From Massilia aquatica (GTDB lineage: Bacteria > Pseudomonadota > Gammaproteobacteria > Burkholderiales > Burkholderiaceae_D): a DNA stretch of 64,000 nucleotides. Positions 29,021 to 41,000 of this stretch are shown piece by piece. The stretch is from contig NZ_VVIW01000012.1 of the NCBI RefSeq assembly GCF_011682045.1, positions 62,001 to 126,000 on the forward strand, given 5' to 3'. A model generated the notes under the pieces. The model ran no database searches. It saw only the letters and a list, made by a program, of their open reading frames with translations, and was not told the origin of the DNA. Positions within the stretch are counted from its first letter, which is position 1. Each line of letters begins with the position of its first letter. The translations under genes were made by a program, and so were the position numbers.

Positions 29021-29455
29021 TTACTTGAACAGCACGAGTGCTGTAGGTTGCTGGGCAGCGTGCGGGTGGGAACCTTCCGCGTACACTTTGAGCTTCTTGA
29101 TCATGGCGTAGCCAAGCGGGCCCTTAGGCAGCATGCCCTTGACCGCTTTTTCAAGCGCGCGACCAGGAAAACGCTCTTGCATTTTCTTGAAGTTGGTTTC
29201 GTAGATACCACCCGGGTAGCCGGAGTGACGGTAGTACGTCTTCTCGGTTGCCTTGGTACCGGTCACGCGCAGTTTGCCTGCGTTGATCACGACGATGAAA
29301 TCGCCGGTGTCGACGTGAGGAGTGAATTCGGGTTTGTGTTTGCCGCGCAACCGGAGTGCCACTTCGCTGGCAACACGTCCGAGGATCAGATCCGTCGCGT
29401 CAACCACGAACCAATCGCGCTGGACTTCATGTCCCTTAGCGGAAAAAGTTTTCAT
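29021..29455 (-). CDS. rplM: 50S ribosomal protein L13
   Basis: 144-residue large-subunit assembly protein. Starts [33 protein letters not shown], with the family stretch [18 protein letters not shown] and a C-terminal [32 protein letters not shown] segment (here [11 protein letters not shown]). First gene of the operon with rpsI; a strong sigma70 promoter lies about 110 bases upstream. Confidence 0.99.
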   Translation of the reverse strand: MKTFSAKGHEVQRDWFVVDATDLILGRVASEVALRLRGKHKPEFTPHVDTGDFIVVINAGKLRVTGTKATEKTYYRHSGYPGGIYETNFKKMQERFPGRALEKAVKGMLPKGPLGYAMIKKLKVYAEGSHPHAAQQPTALVLFK

Positions 29456-29726
29456 GTTGACTTCCTAAATATAAAACTTATTAAATCGCTCAAATGGTGG
29501 TTCCGCTCGTACAACCCGCGGACTCTGCCTTATTGTCTTTTCCTGAGCAAACGGAAAGCCGGCTACTATAGCGCACTCCCCACGGCCGAGTCAAGCCCAT
29601 CGGCCACTGTTGCACTCGTAGCGAAATGACATCGGCGCCATCCCTAGATAAATCGCAAATGGCCGCCCTGCGGCGCGCCCTAGACTGCACCACAGCCGAC
29701 CATTTAATTGATGGGGAAAAACTTTC
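29456..29726. other. Divergent intergenic region, rplM / hydrolase
   Basis: No gene is seen here. It contains the rplM promoter on the minus strand (29565-29594) and ends with the AT-rich approach to the plus-strand hydrolase promoter. The rplM leader of about 100 bases could carry ribosomal protein feedback structure, but I could not recognise the L13 leader motif. Confidence 0.5.
29565..29594 (-). promoter_or_regulatory. Sigma70 promoter of rplM-rpsI
   Basis: On the minus strand: TTGACT (29594-29589), 18 bases, TATAGT (29570-29565). Both hexamers match consensus at five of six positions, and the start near 29558 leaves a leader of about 100 bases before rplM. Confidence 0.7.
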
Positions 29727-29756
29727 TTGACCAGCGAAACAATGTCAACCTACTAT
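29727..29756 (+). promoter_or_regulatory. Sigma70 promoter of the alpha/beta hydrolase gene
   Basis: TTGACC (29727-29732), 18 bases, TACTAT (29751-29756). Transcription would start near 29763, downstream of the in-frame ATG at 29755 and upstream of the GTG at 29785, which favours the GTG as translation start. Confidence 0.55.
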
Positions 29757-29784
29757 GTCTGAGCATTTATCGTCGGGAGACCTC

Positions 29785-31224
29785 GTGATATTGAACTACC
29801 GCCTTGCCGCTTCACTATTATCCCTGCTGGCGACCCTGGCGGCGCCCGGCCCGGCCGCTGCGGCCCCGACCATGCGCACCTGCCACCTGCCCGGCGCCGA
29901 AGAAGGCTTGCGCTGCAGCACCCTGAGCGTTCCGCTCGACTACCAGCAAAAAACCGGCGCCGCCCTGCCCCTGCACGTCATCGTGGCCCCGGCCTTCCGC
30001 GAATCGGCCAGGCCCGATCCGGTGTTCGTGCTGGCGGGCGGCCCCGGCCAGGCCGGCAGCGACGTGCTGCCGGTGCTCTATTCCATCTTCCGGCGCGCGC
30101 GCGCCACCCGCGACATCGTGTTCATCGACCAGCGCGGCACCGGCCTGTCCGGCAAGCTCGACTGCGATGAGAAAGACTTGCCCGAGAACCTCAGCGACGA
30201 CGAGCAGAACGCCGCCATACGGCGCTGCCTGGCGGGCATCCGCGCGCCGCTGGCGGCCTACACCACCGACAACGCCGCGCGCGACATCGAACAGGTGCGC
30301 CTGGCGCTCGGCTACGCCAGGGTCAACGTCTGGGGCGCGTCCTACGGCACGCGCCTGGCCCAGGCCTACGCGCGCGCCTTTCCCGACGCCGTGCGCAGCC
30401 TGATGCTCGACGGCGTGGCCGCGCCCGACCAGATCATCCCGGCCGCCGGGCGCGACGGCCAGGCCGCGCTCGACACCCTGTTCCGCCAGTGCGCGGCCGA
30501 CCCCGGCTGCAACAAGGCCTACCCCGCCCTGCGCAGCGAGTTCGACAGCCTGCTGGCCAAGGTCAGCGCCACGCCGGTACCGCTGAACCTGCCCAACCCG
30601 CGCACCGCCGAGCCCTTGCAGATGAGCATGACCAAGGAGCGTTTCCTGAACACCGTGCACAACGTGCTGTATTCGGCGCTCGACGGCCGCCGCCTGCCAT
30701 TCCTGATCCACAGCGCTTACCAGGGTCGCTGGGCGCCGTTCGTGGCGCGCCGCAATGTCGGCGCCGACCTGGCCGGCGAAGACGGCACCGCGCTGGTGCT
30801 GCACATGGCGGTGATCTGCGCCGAGGACTATCCGCGCATGACGCCGCAATTGCTGGCCGAGGACGCCACCAATTCCTTCCTCGGCAGCGGCCGGGTCGGC
30901 CAGTTGATGGAGCAGTGCAAGTCGCTCAAGCTGCCGGCCGTGCCATGGCGCGCGCCGACCCCGATCCTGGCGCCGTCGCTGCTGCTGTCGGGCGCGCTCG
31001 ACCCGGTCACGCCGCCGCGCCGCGCCGAGGCCGCCGCGCGCCACATTCCCAAGGCCCAGCACCTGGTGGTGGCCAATGCCGGGCACGGCATTTCCTCGCT
31101 CGGCTGCGCGCCGCGCCTGCTGCGCGAATTTCTCGACGCACCGGCCAGGCAGGTGGTCGCCGCCTGCCTGAACGAGATTCCGGCCGCCAATTTCCAGGTC
31201 GGCAGCGCCGGTCCGCACCCCTAG
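29785..31224 (+). CDS. Secreted alpha/beta hydrolase (tripeptidyl aminopeptidase-like)
   Basis: 479-residue serine hydrolase of the TAP/SCO-type alpha/beta family. The GTG start at 29785 is chosen because GGGAGA lies 5 bases ahead and the predicted promoter starts after the alternative ATG at 29755. A signal peptide (LAASLLSLLATLAAPGPAAAA) is followed by the oxyanion loop LAGGPGQAGS, DQRGTGLSG, the nucleophile GASYGTR, and near the end SGALDPVTPP (Asp) and ANAGHG (His). Family members trim peptides from N-termini. It ends 22 bases before an ABC exporter pair and is probably co-transcribed. Confidence 0.88.
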   Translation: MILNYRLAASLLSLLATLAAPGPAAAAPTMRTCHLPGAEEGLRCSTLSVPLDYQQKTGAALPLHVIVAPAFRESARPDPVFVLAGGPGQAGSDVLPVLYSIFRRARATRDIVFIDQRGTGLSGKLDCDEKDLPENLSDDEQNAAIRRCLAGIRAPLAAYTTDNAARDIEQVRLALGYARVNVWGASYGTRLAQAYARAFPDAVRSLMLDGVAAPDQIIPAAGRDGQAALDTLFRQCAADPGCNKAYPALRSEFDSLLAKVSATPVPLNLPNPRTAEPLQMSMTKERFLNTVHNVLYSALDGRRLPFLIHSAYQGRWAPFVARRNVGADLAGEDGTALVLHMAVICAEDYPRMTPQLLAEDATNSFLGSGRVGQLMEQCKSLKLPAVPWRAPTPILAPSLLLSGALDPVTPPRRAEAAARHIPKAQHLVVANAGHGISSLGCAPRLLREFLDAPARQVVAACLNEIPAANFQVGSAGPHP

Positions 31225-31246
31225 TTTCAGACACGCCGAGGCCACG

Positions 31247-31974
<728 letters not shown>

Positions 31975-31978
<4 letters not shown>

Positions 31979-33159
31979 AGCCCGCCTTCCTCATCGTTTT
32001 CCTGAAGGAATTCAAGGAAACCCTGCGCGACAAGCGCGCGCTGGGCCTGCTGGCCCTGTTCACCTTGATGTACCCGCTGATGCTCGGCTACATGCTCAAC
32101 CAGCAGATCAAGCGCGCCACCCAGTCCGAACGCGAAGGCATGGAACTGGCCGTGATCGGCGCCGCCCAGGCGCCCAACCTGATGGCCCAGCTCAAGCAAA
32201 AGAACATCACCGTGCAGCCGGTCGCGGACATGGACGAAGATGCCATCGGCGCACTGCTGCGCGCGCGCAAGGTGGTCGCCCTGCTGCGCCTCGACCCCGC
32301 GTTCGGCGAACACTACCAGGCCATGCGCCCGGCCAGCATCGAGCTGTGGTACGACTCGGCCAGCGACAACAGCCAGCGCCAGCGCGATGTCGAAGAAGTG
32401 CTGCAACACTACAGTTCGAGCATCAGCAGCGCGCGCCTGCTGGCGCACGGGGTCTCGCCGGCCACCATGACGCCGATCCGCTTGCAGCGCTACGACACCG
32501 GCAGCTCGGCGGCGCGCTCGGCCGGGATGATCGGCGCGATTCTCGGCTTTCTGTTCTTTCCGGCGTTCATTTGCGGTTTGTCGGCGGCGGTCGACAGCAC
32601 CGCCGGCGAACGCGAGCGGCGCTCGCTGGAAGTATTGATGGCGCAACCGGCCAGTCCCTGGTCACTGATCACCGGCAAGTGGCTGGCGGCCGGTTCGCTG
32701 GCCGTGATCGGCATCACCCTGGAACTGGCGCTGGCGCATGGCGTGCTGTCCTGGCTGCCGCTGGAAGAAATCGGCATGAGCTGGCGGGTCACGTCGGCCC
32801 AGCTGGCCTGGGTGTGCGTGGCCACCCTGCCGCTGTCGCTGCTGGCGGCCGGCCTGCATATCGCGCTGGCGATGAATGCGCGCTCGTTCAAGGAAGCCCA
32901 GAGCATCCTCAGCCTGGTGACCCTGATCCCCATGCTGCCCGGGCTGGCGGTGTCGATGCTGGAATTGAAAACGGCGATGTGGATGTATCTGGTGCCGATG
33001 CTGTCGAACCAGACCTTGCTGCGCGAACTGGCCAAGGGCCAGGAACTGGGTGCGCTGCCGTTCGTGCTGACCTTTTTGAGCTCGATGCTGCCGGCGCTCG
33101 GCGCGGTGGCGTTCGCCAGCTGGCGCATGAAGAGCGAGCGCTACGTGCTGTCGGTGTAG
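31975..33159 (+). CDS. ABC-2 type permease (NatB-like)
   Basis: 394-residue membrane partner of the ATPase just upstream. Starts KPAFLIVFLKEFKETLRDKRALGLLALFTLMYPLML with the first helix, followed by a large extracytoplasmic loop and a C-terminal five-helix bundle. ERERRSLEVLMAQPASPWSLITGKW is the coupling segment typical of this family. The ATG overlaps the ATPase stop. Na+ export by NatAB is the best-studied relative; substrate here cannot be told. Confidence 0.9.
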
Positions 33160-33225
33160 GGCTGGCCGGCAGGCCTGGCGCGGCTCCATTACAATAGGCC
33201 GCAAGAACAATCGTCGGAGAATGGA

Positions 33226-33648
33226 ATGGAAGTCACAGTCAGCTGGAACGGCCCGTCGGGCATGAGTTTTCGGGCGCAAACGGGATCGGGCCACATGGTC
33301 AGCATGGATGGCGCGCCCGAGGGCGGCGGCCACAACCTGGCGCCGCGACCGATGGAAATGGTGTTGCTGGGAACCGGCGGCTGTACCGCCTATGACGTGG
33401 TGCTCATTCTCAAGCGCGGACGCGAAGACGTGCGCGGCTGCGACGTGACGCTCAAGGCCGAACGCGCCGAGACCGATCCCAAGGTGTTTACCAAGATTCA
33501 TTTTCACTTCACGGTGACCGGCAAGAACCTGAAACCGGGCGCGGTCGAGCGCGCGGTGAGCCTGTCGCACGACAAATATTGCTCGGCCTCGATCATGCTG
33601 GCCAAGATGGCCGAGATTACGCACTCGTTCGAGATCGTGGAAGGCTGA
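33226..33648 (+). CDS. OsmC family peroxiredoxin-like protein
   Basis: 140-residue OsmC/YhfA-type protein. Both redox cysteines are present, one in LLGTGGCTAYDVV and one in LSHDKYCSASIML, spaced as in enzymes that reduce organic hydroperoxides. Start MEVTVSWNGPSGMSFRAQTG follows GTCGGAGAATGG. It converges with coq7, and a weak hairpin lies between them. The closest pattern is YhfA rather than Ohr. Confidence 0.92.
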   Translation: MEVTVSWNGPSGMSFRAQTGSGHMVSMDGAPEGGGHNLAPRPMEMVLLGTGGCTAYDVVLILKRGREDVRGCDVTLKAERAETDPKVFTKIHFHFTVTGKNLKPGAVERAVSLSHDKYCSASIMLAKMAEITHSFEIVEG

Positions 33649-33662
33649 GCCGTTTAGCCGTG

Positions 33663-33702
33663 GTCCCCGCGCAGCAAACTTGGGTCACTTCACTGCGGGG
33701 AC
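33663..33702. terminator. Weak hairpin between convergent OsmC and coq7 genes
   Basis: GTCCCCGC (33663-33670) pairs with GCGGGGAC (33695-33702) across a 24-base loop. No T-run follows on either strand, so this may be part of a dispersed repeat rather than a terminator. Confidence 0.3.
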
Positions 33703-33721
33703 GACGGAGGTGGAGCGAACA

Positions 33722-34366
33722 CTAAACGTAATACGCCGTCGTCGTCATCACCTTCGCCATGGCCGTCATCACCCCGCGCACCGGCGCCGCCACCGCCACC
33801 GCGCCGAGCGCCTGCGCGGCCGCGCCGTGCGCAATCTCGTCGATGCGCATCTGGTCCACGATGGCACGCGACTTGGCATCCTGCGCCGGCAGCAGATCGA
33901 GATGGCTGTTCAGATGCGCCTCCACCTGGCGCTCGGTTTCGACCACGAAGCCCAGGCTGCGCGCGTCGCCCAGTTGCGCCGCCACCGTACCGAGCGCGTA
34001 GGCACCCGCATACCACAGGGGATTGAGCAAACTCGGCCGCGAACCGAGCTCGGCCAGCCGCTGGGCGGTCCACGCCAGGTGATCTTCTTCCTCGCGCCCG
34101 GCTTCGGCGAACTGTTGGCGCATTTCTTCGGTCTTGGCAAAGCGCGATTGCGAGTTGTACAGCGCCTGCGCGCACACTTCGCCCACGTGGTTGACGCGCA
34201 TCAGGCCGGCGCTGCGGCGCTGTTCGGCATCATCGAGCTGGCCGTCGTCCGCGTGCGCCGCCGGGGTCGGTCGCGATGCCGACGCCACGCCCGCGATCAC
34301 GCGCAGGGCCTTGTCCATGCTGACGATCAGCTGGTCGAGTGGATGGATGGATCGTTGTGCTGACAT
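33722..34366 (-). CDS. coq7: 2-nonaprenyl-3-methyl-6-methoxy-1,4-benzoquinol hydroxylase
   Basis: 214-residue diiron monooxygenase of ubiquinone synthesis. Iron ligands are visible in GEVCAQALY (Glu), REEEDHLAW (Glu and His), ERQVEAHL and DEIAHG. It makes demethylubiquinone from its deoxy precursor at the membrane face; there is no membrane helix, only hydrophobic patches, as in the family. It is on the minus strand in the middle of plus-strand ABC genes. Confidence 0.95.
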   Translation of the reverse strand: MSAQRSIHPLDQLIVSMDKALRVIAGVASASRPTPAAHADDGQLDDAEQRRSAGLMRVNHVGEVCAQALYNSQSRFAKTEEMRQQFAEAGREEEDHLAWTAQRLAELGSRPSLLNPLWYAGAYALGTVAAQLGDARSLGFVVETERQVEAHLNSHLDLLPAQDAKSRAIVDQMRIDEIAHGAAAQALGAVAVAAPVRGVMTAMAKVMTTTAYYV

Positions 34367-34394
34367 GCGCTGCCCCGGTGGCGATAAAACACCA

Positions 34395-34880
34395 TTATAG
34401 GACGTCCGGCTGCGCCGGGGCGCCGCCTGCGGGTGCGGTCGCGGCCGCCGGCGCCGGCGCCTGAGCCTCGATCCAGTCGAGCAGGGGCCCGCCGGGCTCG
34501 ATGCTGGAAATGTTTTTCGCCACGCCGAGGTTCAGTTGCAGCAGAAAGGGAATGGTGTCGGACGGCACGTCCGGGCAATGCGCGCTGAACGCGGCGATGA
34601 AGCGGCTTGACGACACCACCGGCACCACTTTCGCCCCGCTCATGAACTGCAGCACGCTGGTAATCGTGTGGCCCTTGCCGATGGTATGGTAAATGAACTG
34701 GTTGAAAGCGCGGTCGACTTTCTTGAAATCAATGGTTTCGGACGTCATCAGCCCGGCCAGGTAGTACAGGCCGAGGGTGACGCGGAAGTACGCGGTCCAC
34801 TCGGCCGCGTTGCGCCCGCTGCTGGCGACGGCAAGAACTTTTTCTTTGATGGCACTGTCCATGAGGCCCATTATCCACAT
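34395..34880 (-). CDS. Hypothetical protein with acidic/Ala-Pro tail
   Basis: 161-residue protein of unknown family. The first 120 residues are mixed helical sequence ([45 protein letters not shown]), and the end is an Ala/Pro-rich low-complexity tail ([13 protein letters not shown]). Three Met codons at 34880, 34871 and 34862 could be the start; no ribosome site decides. It ends 28 bases before coq7 on the same strand and may be transcribed with it. Confidence 0.6.
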   Translation of the reverse strand: MWIMGLMDSAIKEKVLAVASSGRNAAEWTAYFRVTLGLYYLAGLMTSETIDFKKVDRAFNQFIYHTIGKGHTITSVLQFMSGAKVVPVVSSSRFIAAFSAHCPDVPSDTIPFLLQLNLGVAKNISSIEPGGPLLDWIEAQAPAPAAATAPAGGAPAQPDVL

Positions 34881-34961
34881 TTCTTGCCCGCTTGGGCAGG
34901 CTGCCGTGCTTGCGGCGGTGAATTTGTGCTGCTACCCTCACGCTTTGAGAGAAGGAACCCG

Positions 34962-35741
34962 ATGATCGAGGTGAAACACCTGGCCAAGCGCTTCGCCGCG
35001 ACGGTACACAAGGAGCGGCGCGCGCGCCAGCGCGACGTGCGCGAGAGCGATGGCTGGTTCCATGCGGTGCGCGATGTCAGCTTTTCGTGCGCCCCCGGCG
35101 AAGTGCTGGGCCTGCTTGGTCCGAACGGGGCCGGCAAGACCACCACCCTGCGCATCCTCTCGACCGCCCTGCGTCCGGACGCAGGCAGCGCCTTCATCGA
35201 CGATATCGACATCGTGGCCGATCCGATCCGGGCGCGCCAGCGGGTCGGCTTCCTGTCTGGCAGCACCGGTTTGTACGGGCGCCTGAGCGCGCGCGAGAAT
35301 GTGGAATATTTCGGGCGCCTGCACGGCATGGCGCCGGAGCGCCTCAAGCAGCGCTGCGACGCGCTGTTCGAGCAGCTCGACATGCACGCCTACGCCCACA
35401 AGCGCGCCGATGACCTGTCCACCGGCATGAAGCAGAAATGCGCGATTGCCCGCGCCGTGGTGCACGAGCCGCAGGTGGTGATCCTGGATGAACCGACCAC
35501 CGGGCTCGACGTGATGTCGGCGCGGGTCCTGCTCGAATTTATCGCCAGCTACAAGGCGCTGCGGATTCCCCTGATCTTTTCCACCCACCATCTGCACGAG
35601 GTGGAAAAACTGTGCGACAAGGTCTGCATCATCAACCGCGGCCGCAGCGCCTTCAACGGCAGCGTAGCCGAGCTGCGCGAGCTGGGCGGCAGCCACGATC
35701 TCTACGACGCCTTCGTGCATATCGTCAACCAGGAAGGCTGA
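34962..35741 (+). CDS. ABC transporter ATP-binding protein (NatA-like), second system
   Basis: 259-residue ATPase. Walker A is [10 protein letters not shown], signature LSTGMKQK, Walker [11 protein letters not shown], switch His in [10 protein letters not shown]. An unusual insert of basic residues ([18 protein letters not shown]) lies between the first strand and the core; the NatA subfamily often has such an insert. The start follows GAGAGAAGGAA. Partner of the permease 3 bases downstream. Confidence 0.92.
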   Translation: MIEVKHLAKRFAATVHKERRARQRDVRESDGWFHAVRDVSFSCAPGEVLGLLGPNGAGKTTTLRILSTALRPDAGSAFIDDIDIVADPIRARQRVGFLSGSTGLYGRLSARENVEYFGRLHGMAPERLKQRCDALFEQLDMHAYAHKRADDLSTGMKQKCAIARAVVHEPQVVILDEPTTGLDVMSARVLLEFIASYKALRIPLIFSTHHLHEVEKLCDKVCIINRGRSAFNGSVAELRELGGSHDLYDAFVHIVNQEG

Positions 35742-35744
35742 GCC

Positions 35745-36941
35745 ATGTGGACCGTGTATTTCAAGGAATTGCTGGAATTGCTGCGCGACCGCAAGACCTT
35801 CATCTTCACCCTGCTGCTGCCGATCGTCGCCATGCCGATGATTTTCGGCGGCCTGGCGTATCTGTCATCGACCATTTTCAAGAAAGCCCAGCACAAGGAA
35901 CTGACCTACGCCGTGTTCGGCAAGGAATATGCGCCCGGCCTGAGCGAGCGTTTCAAGCACGAAAAAGGCTTGCGCGAGGTGCCGCTGGCCAATGAAGGCG
36001 CGATCAAGGCCGCCATCGACAGCGACCGCATCACCTTCGCCATTGTTATTCCGGCCGGGTTCGAAGAGGCCATGGCGGCGCACCGCCAGGCCCGCGTGAC
36101 CTTGCACTACAACAACGCGGTGGCGCTCGACATGACCCATAAGCGGGTGGCGGCGGTGATCGAGACGCACAACCGGGCGCTGCGCGAGCAAGCCTTGTCG
36201 GCCATGAACATGAGCCAGGCCGAGCTGCGGTTTGCGCTCAATCCGATCGAGCTCGAAGAATTGTCGACCGCCGGCACGCGCGAGCGGGTGGGCTCGCTGG
36301 TGGGCGGCTTTTTGCCGTATATCCTGCTGATGGTGTGCCTGATGGCGGCCATGTATCCGGCCATCGACCTGGGGGCCGGCGAGAAGGAGCGCGGCACCCT
36401 GGAAACCTTGCTGCTGGCGCCGATTTCGCGCACGGCGCTGGTGCTGGCCAAGTTTTTGGTGCTGTTTACGGTGGGGCTGACCTCGGCACTCCTGATGGTG
36501 GCGAGCATGGGGCTGCTGCTGGCCGTGTTCGGCGGCTCCTTAGAGGGCGGGCTGGCGCAGATGGTGCGCGCGATCGGTGCGCGCGACCTGGCAATGGTGG
36601 CGCTGATGCTGGTGCCGACGGCCGCCATTTTCGCCTCGATCCTGCTGTCGATTTCGATTTATGCGAAGAGTTACAAGGAAGCCTCGGGCATGATTTCGCC
36701 GCTGATGATGCTCCTGATCGTGCCGATCGTGGTGGCCATGATGCCGGGGGTGGAACTGAACTGGTTCTGGTCGATGGTGCCGCTGACCAATGTGTCGCTG
36801 GCCATGAAGGAACTGGTCAAGGGAACCATGGATTACCGCATGTTTTCGGCGATCTTGCTGTCCACCACCTTGATTGCCGGGGCGCTGTTGGCATGGTGCA
36901 GGTGGTGGTTCAACCGCGAGGATGTGTTGTTCCGGAATTAA
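35745..36941 (+). CDS. ABC-2 type permease NatB-like, second system
   Basis: 398-residue membrane partner of the ATPase 3 bases upstream. N-terminal helix (RDRKTFIFTLLLPIVAMPMIFGG), large outer loop, then GAGEKERGTLETLLLAPISRTALVLAKF as the conserved family segment and a helix bundle. Similar to NatB of Bacillus sodium extruders in plan, though Na+ specificity cannot be inferred. A GC-rich hairpin follows at 37019. Confidence 0.9.
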   Translation: MWTVYFKELLELLRDRKTFIFTLLLPIVAMPMIFGGLAYLSSTIFKKAQHKELTYAVFGKEYAPGLSERFKHEKGLREVPLANEGAIKAAIDSDRITFAIVIPAGFEEAMAAHRQARVTLHYNNAVALDMTHKRVAAVIETHNRALREQALSAMNMSQAELRFALNPIELEELSTAGTRERVGSLVGGFLPYILLMVCLMAAMYPAIDLGAGEKERGTLETLLLAPISRTALVLAKFLVLFTVGLTSALLMVASMGLLLAVFGGSLEGGLAQMVRAIGARDLAMVALMLVPTAAIFASILLSISIYAKSYKEASGMISPLMMLLIVPIVVAMMPGVELNWFWSMVPLTNVSLAMKELVKGTMDYRMFSAILLSTTLIAGALLAWCRWWFNREDVLFRN

Positions 36942-37018
36942 GTTGTGAGAGCGTCATTGTTGACCACGCGCCTATGAGCCGTCATTCCCCCATTTGTGCA
37001 ATCTGAACCCATCAAACC

Positions 37019-37040
37019 GCCGCGCATCGCAATGCGCGGC
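37019..37040 (+). terminator. GC-rich hairpin after second ABC system
   Basis: A perfect 9-bp stem GCCGCGCAT/ATGCGCGGC on a four-base loop (CGCA), 77 bases after the permease stop. The T-rich part begins only about 16 bases later, so intrinsic termination is uncertain. Confidence 0.4.
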
Positions 37041-37132
37041 CGGGACTCCCTCAAATTTTATACAATGCAACTCTAAAAGTACGCCCCGCTACCCGCCGGC
37101 CGTACATACAGCGACCGTATCAGGAGTCAGGC

Positions 37133-38023
37133 ATGGAATTACGCATCAGGAATTTATCCAAGACCTACGCCAATGGCGTAGTTGCCTTGGATAAAGTTAC
37201 CCTCACCATCCCCAGCGGGATGTTCGGCCTGCTCGGCCCGAACGGGGCCGGCAAGTCGACCTTGATGCGCACCCTCGCCACCTTGCAGGAATGCGACGCC
37301 GGCTCGGTCTTCTTCGGCGACCTCGATGTGCTCGACGACAAGGACGATATCCGCCGCCTGCTCGGCTACCTGCCCCAGGACTTCGGCCTGTACCCCAAGG
37401 TCACCGCCTACGAACTGCTCGACCATTTTGCCGTCCTCAAGGGCCTGTCGCAGCGCAGCCGCCGCCGTGAAGTGGTCGACGGCCTGTTGCAGCAAACCAA
37501 TCTGTTCGAAGTACGCCACCAGCGCCTCGGCACCTTTTCCGGCGGCATGCGCCAGCGCTTCGGCATCGCCCAGGCGCTGCTGGGCGATCCGCAGCTGATC
37601 ATCGTCGATGAACCGACGGCCGGCCTCGACCCGCAGGAACGGGTGCGTTTCCACAACTTGCTGTCCGATATCGGCGACGACAAGACCGTGCTGCTGTCGA
37701 CCCACATCGTGTCGGACGTGTCGGACCTGTGCGCCAATATGGCGATCATCAACAAGGGCCATGTGCTGCTGTGCGGCGAGCCGCAAAAGCTGATCGACGA
37801 TATCGACGGCAAGATCTGGGCGCGCTTCGTCGCCAAGCACGAGCTGGCCCATTTCCAGCAGGAGCACGCGGTGATCTCGACCCGCCTGCTGACCGGCCGC
37901 ACCCTGATTCACGTGTATTCCGATCAAGATCCGGGCGACGGCTTCGCGCCCGCCGCCGGCGACCTGGAAGACGTCTACTTCGCCACCATCGCCGGACGCC
38001 ACGTCGCGGCCAGCAACTGTTGA
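37133..38023 (+). CDS. ABC transporter ATP-binding protein, third system
   Basis: 296-residue ATPase for the permease/peptidase fusion that follows. Walker [11 protein letters not shown]-loop [18 protein letters not shown], signature FSGGMRQR, Walker [12 protein letters not shown], switch [12 protein letters not shown]-terminal extra domain of about 80 residues ends with [14 protein letters not shown]. The start follows CAGGAGTCAGGC. The permease gene begins 11 bases downstream. Confidence 0.92.
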   Translation: MELRIRNLSKTYANGVVALDKVTLTIPSGMFGLLGPNGAGKSTLMRTLATLQECDAGSVFFGDLDVLDDKDDIRRLLGYLPQDFGLYPKVTAYELLDHFAVLKGLSQRSRRREVVDGLLQQTNLFEVRHQRLGTFSGGMRQRFGIAQALLGDPQLIIVDEPTAGLDPQERVRFHNLLSDIGDDKTVLLSTHIVSDVSDLCANMAIINKGHVLLCGEPQKLIDDIDGKIWARFVAKHELAHFQQEHAVISTRLLTGRTLIHVYSDQDPGDGFAPAAGDLEDVYFATIAGRHVAASNC

Positions 38024-38034
38024 AGGTGGCGTCC

Positions 38035-41000
38035 ATGTTGGCAATCGCACTGTTCGAAGCGCGCCAGCGGCTCAAGCTGCTCTCGACCTGGGTCTACTTC
38101 GGCATGTTCTTTGCCCTGGCGCTGCTGTGGATGGCGGCCGCCGGCGGGGTCTTCAAGGAAGCCCACATTACCTTCGGCGGACGCCTGTTCATCAACGCCC
38201 CGCGCTCGATCTCGCTGACGGTCGCCTTCCTCGGCTGCCTGGGCGTGATCGTGATGGCGGCCATGATGGGCCGCTCGGTGCAGCAGGATTTCGAATACGA
38301 CATGCACCACTTTTTCTTCAGCGCGCCGATCGCCAAGCACGATTACGTGTTCGGGCGCTTCCTCGGGGCCGCGCTGACCCTGGCGGTGGTGTTTTCGAGC
38401 ATCGTGCTGGGCGCCTGGCTGGGCAGCTTCATTCCCGGCATCGAAGCGGACCGGCTGGGCCAGGGCGGGCTGTGGATGTATCTGCGGCCCTACCTGTTCC
38501 TGACCCTGCCCAACATCTTCATCTTCGGCGCCATCTTCTTCGTGCTGGCCGCGCTGACGCGGCGCATGCTGCCAGTGTACGTGGCCAGCGTGGTGATGAT
38601 GATCGGCTACATCGTCGCGCCCTCGCTGGCGCGCGACCTCGACTACAAGACCCTGGCCGCGCTGATCGACCCCTTCGGCACCACCGCCCTGATCCGCATG
38701 ACCGAATACTGGACCATCGCCGAGCGCAACAGCCGCGAGATTCCCTTCGGCGGCGTGTACCTGCTCAACCGCGCGCTGTGGTGCGGCTTCGCGCTGGTGG
38801 TGCTGCTGCTCGGTTACTGGCGTTTCCACTTCATCGGCACGACCGACCCCCGCCCGGCCGGGCGCGCCGACGGCGAGATCGCCCCGCGCCTGTCGAGCGT
38901 GGCCATGGCGACCCAGCAAGCGCCCGACTTCCTGCAGCGCAGCCTGGCCCTGCTGCTGCTCAAGTCGAGCTGGCTGAACTTGCGCGAATCGGTCAAGGAT
39001 GTCTATTTCGCCGTGATCGCCCTGGCCGGCGTGCTGGCCGTGTTCGGCGCCTCGGTCAACCTCGGCTCGATGTACGGCACCAATACCTATCCGGTCACCT
39101 ACCAGGTGCTGGAACTGATCAGCGCGGCGTTTTCGCTGTTCATGCTGGTCGTCACCACCTTTTATGCGGGCGAGCTGGTCTGGCGCGAACGCGAAGCGCG
39201 GGTGGGCCAGATGCTCGACGCCCTGCCGCTGCCGAGCTGGCTGCCGATGCTGTCCAAGCTGTTTGCCCTGGTCGGCCTGCAAGTGCTGATGCTGGTGCTG
39301 GTGATGATGTCGGGCATGCTGATCCAGCTGTTCCGCGGCTACTTCGCCATCGATATCGGCCTGTACCTGCAAAGCCTGTTCCTGATCCAGCTGCCCAATT
39401 ATGTGCTGATCGCGGTGCTGGCGATGGCGCTACAGGTGTTGATCAACCACAAGTACCTGGCCTACTTCGCCATGATCGTGTACTACGTGGCCACCATCAC
39501 CTTCGGCTCGCTCGGCCTCGACCATCCGCTGCTGCTGTACGGCACCGCGCCCTCCTTCGTGTATTCCGACATGAACGGCTATGGCCACTTTCTGGTGCGC
39601 GACCGCTGGTTCGCGCTGTACTGGGGCGGCGCGGCGCTGATGCTGCTGGTGGCCTCGCTGGTGTTCTGGCCGCGCGGCTGCAACGCCGAACTGGGCAGCC
39701 GGATCCAGCTGGCGCGCCGCAACCTGAGCCTGCCGGTGCTGGCCACCTTCGGCGCCGGCCTGGCCGTGTTCCTCGGCACCGGCGCCATCCTGTACTACAA
39801 CCTGCATATCGAAGGCGACTACCAGACCGCCTGGCAAAAAGACCAGACCCGCGCCCAGTACGAGCTGCGTTACAAGCAATACGCCGTGCTGGCGCAGCCG
39901 AAAATCACCGGAGTCGACCTGAAAGTGGCGATCGTGCCCGAACAGCGGCGCCTGACGGTGACCGGCGTCTACCAGCTCGACAACAAGGGCACGCAAGCGG
40001 TCGGGCGGATCTTCATCAGCCAGGACCGCCTGTCCAGCCTGAAAGTGCGCATGGGCCAGAAAATCACGCCGCTGATCAGCGATCGCGAGCGCGGCTTTTA
40101 CGGCTACCAGCTGAGCACGCCCCTGCTGCCGGGGCAACGCCTGGCGCTCGAATTCGATGTCGAATTCGAAGCGCGCGGCATCCTCGGCCTGGAATCGGAC
40201 ACGCCGGTGCTCACCAACGGCACCTTTTTCAACAATGACCGGCTGCCGCGCATCGGCTACCAGCCGATGGCCGAGCTGGAGAACGAGCGCGACCGCAAGC
40301 GCCACGGCCTCGGCCCGCACGCGCCGATGCCGTCGCCGCGCGACCCGGCCGGGCTGGCGCGCAACTACCTGGGCCTGGACGCCGACTGGATCGATTTCAA
40401 CGCCGTCATCAGCACCAGCCCGGACCAGCTCGCCATCGCCCCCGGCACCCTGGAAAAGGAATGGATCTCGGCCGGACGGCGCTACTTCCATTACCGCATG
40501 GACAAGCCGATCCTCAATTTCTACGCCTTCCAGTCGGCCCGCTACGAAGTGCGGCACGACCGCTGGCAGGATGTGACGATCGACGTGTTTTACCATCCCG
40601 GCCACGATGTCAACGTCGAGCGCATGATCCGCGGCGTGAAGGCCGGGCTCGAATACAACTCGAAGCATTTCAGCCCCTACCAGCACAAGGTGCTGCGCGT
40701 GGTCGAGTTTCCGCGCTACGCCGCGTTTGCCCAGTCGTTCCCGGGCACGATCCCGTTTTCCGAGAGCGTCGGTTTCATCGCCCGGGTCGACGACAACAAT
40801 CCCAAGGATATCGACTACCCGTTCTACGTGGCGGCGCATGAAGTGGCGCACCAGTGGTGGGGACACCAGCTGGTGCCCTCGAACACGCGCGGCGCCACGG
40901 TGCTGAGCGAAACCCTGTCCGAATACGCGGCGCTGATGGTCATGAAGCAGCAGGTCGGCCCCGAGCGCATGCGCCGCTTCCTCAGCTACAACCTGGACAA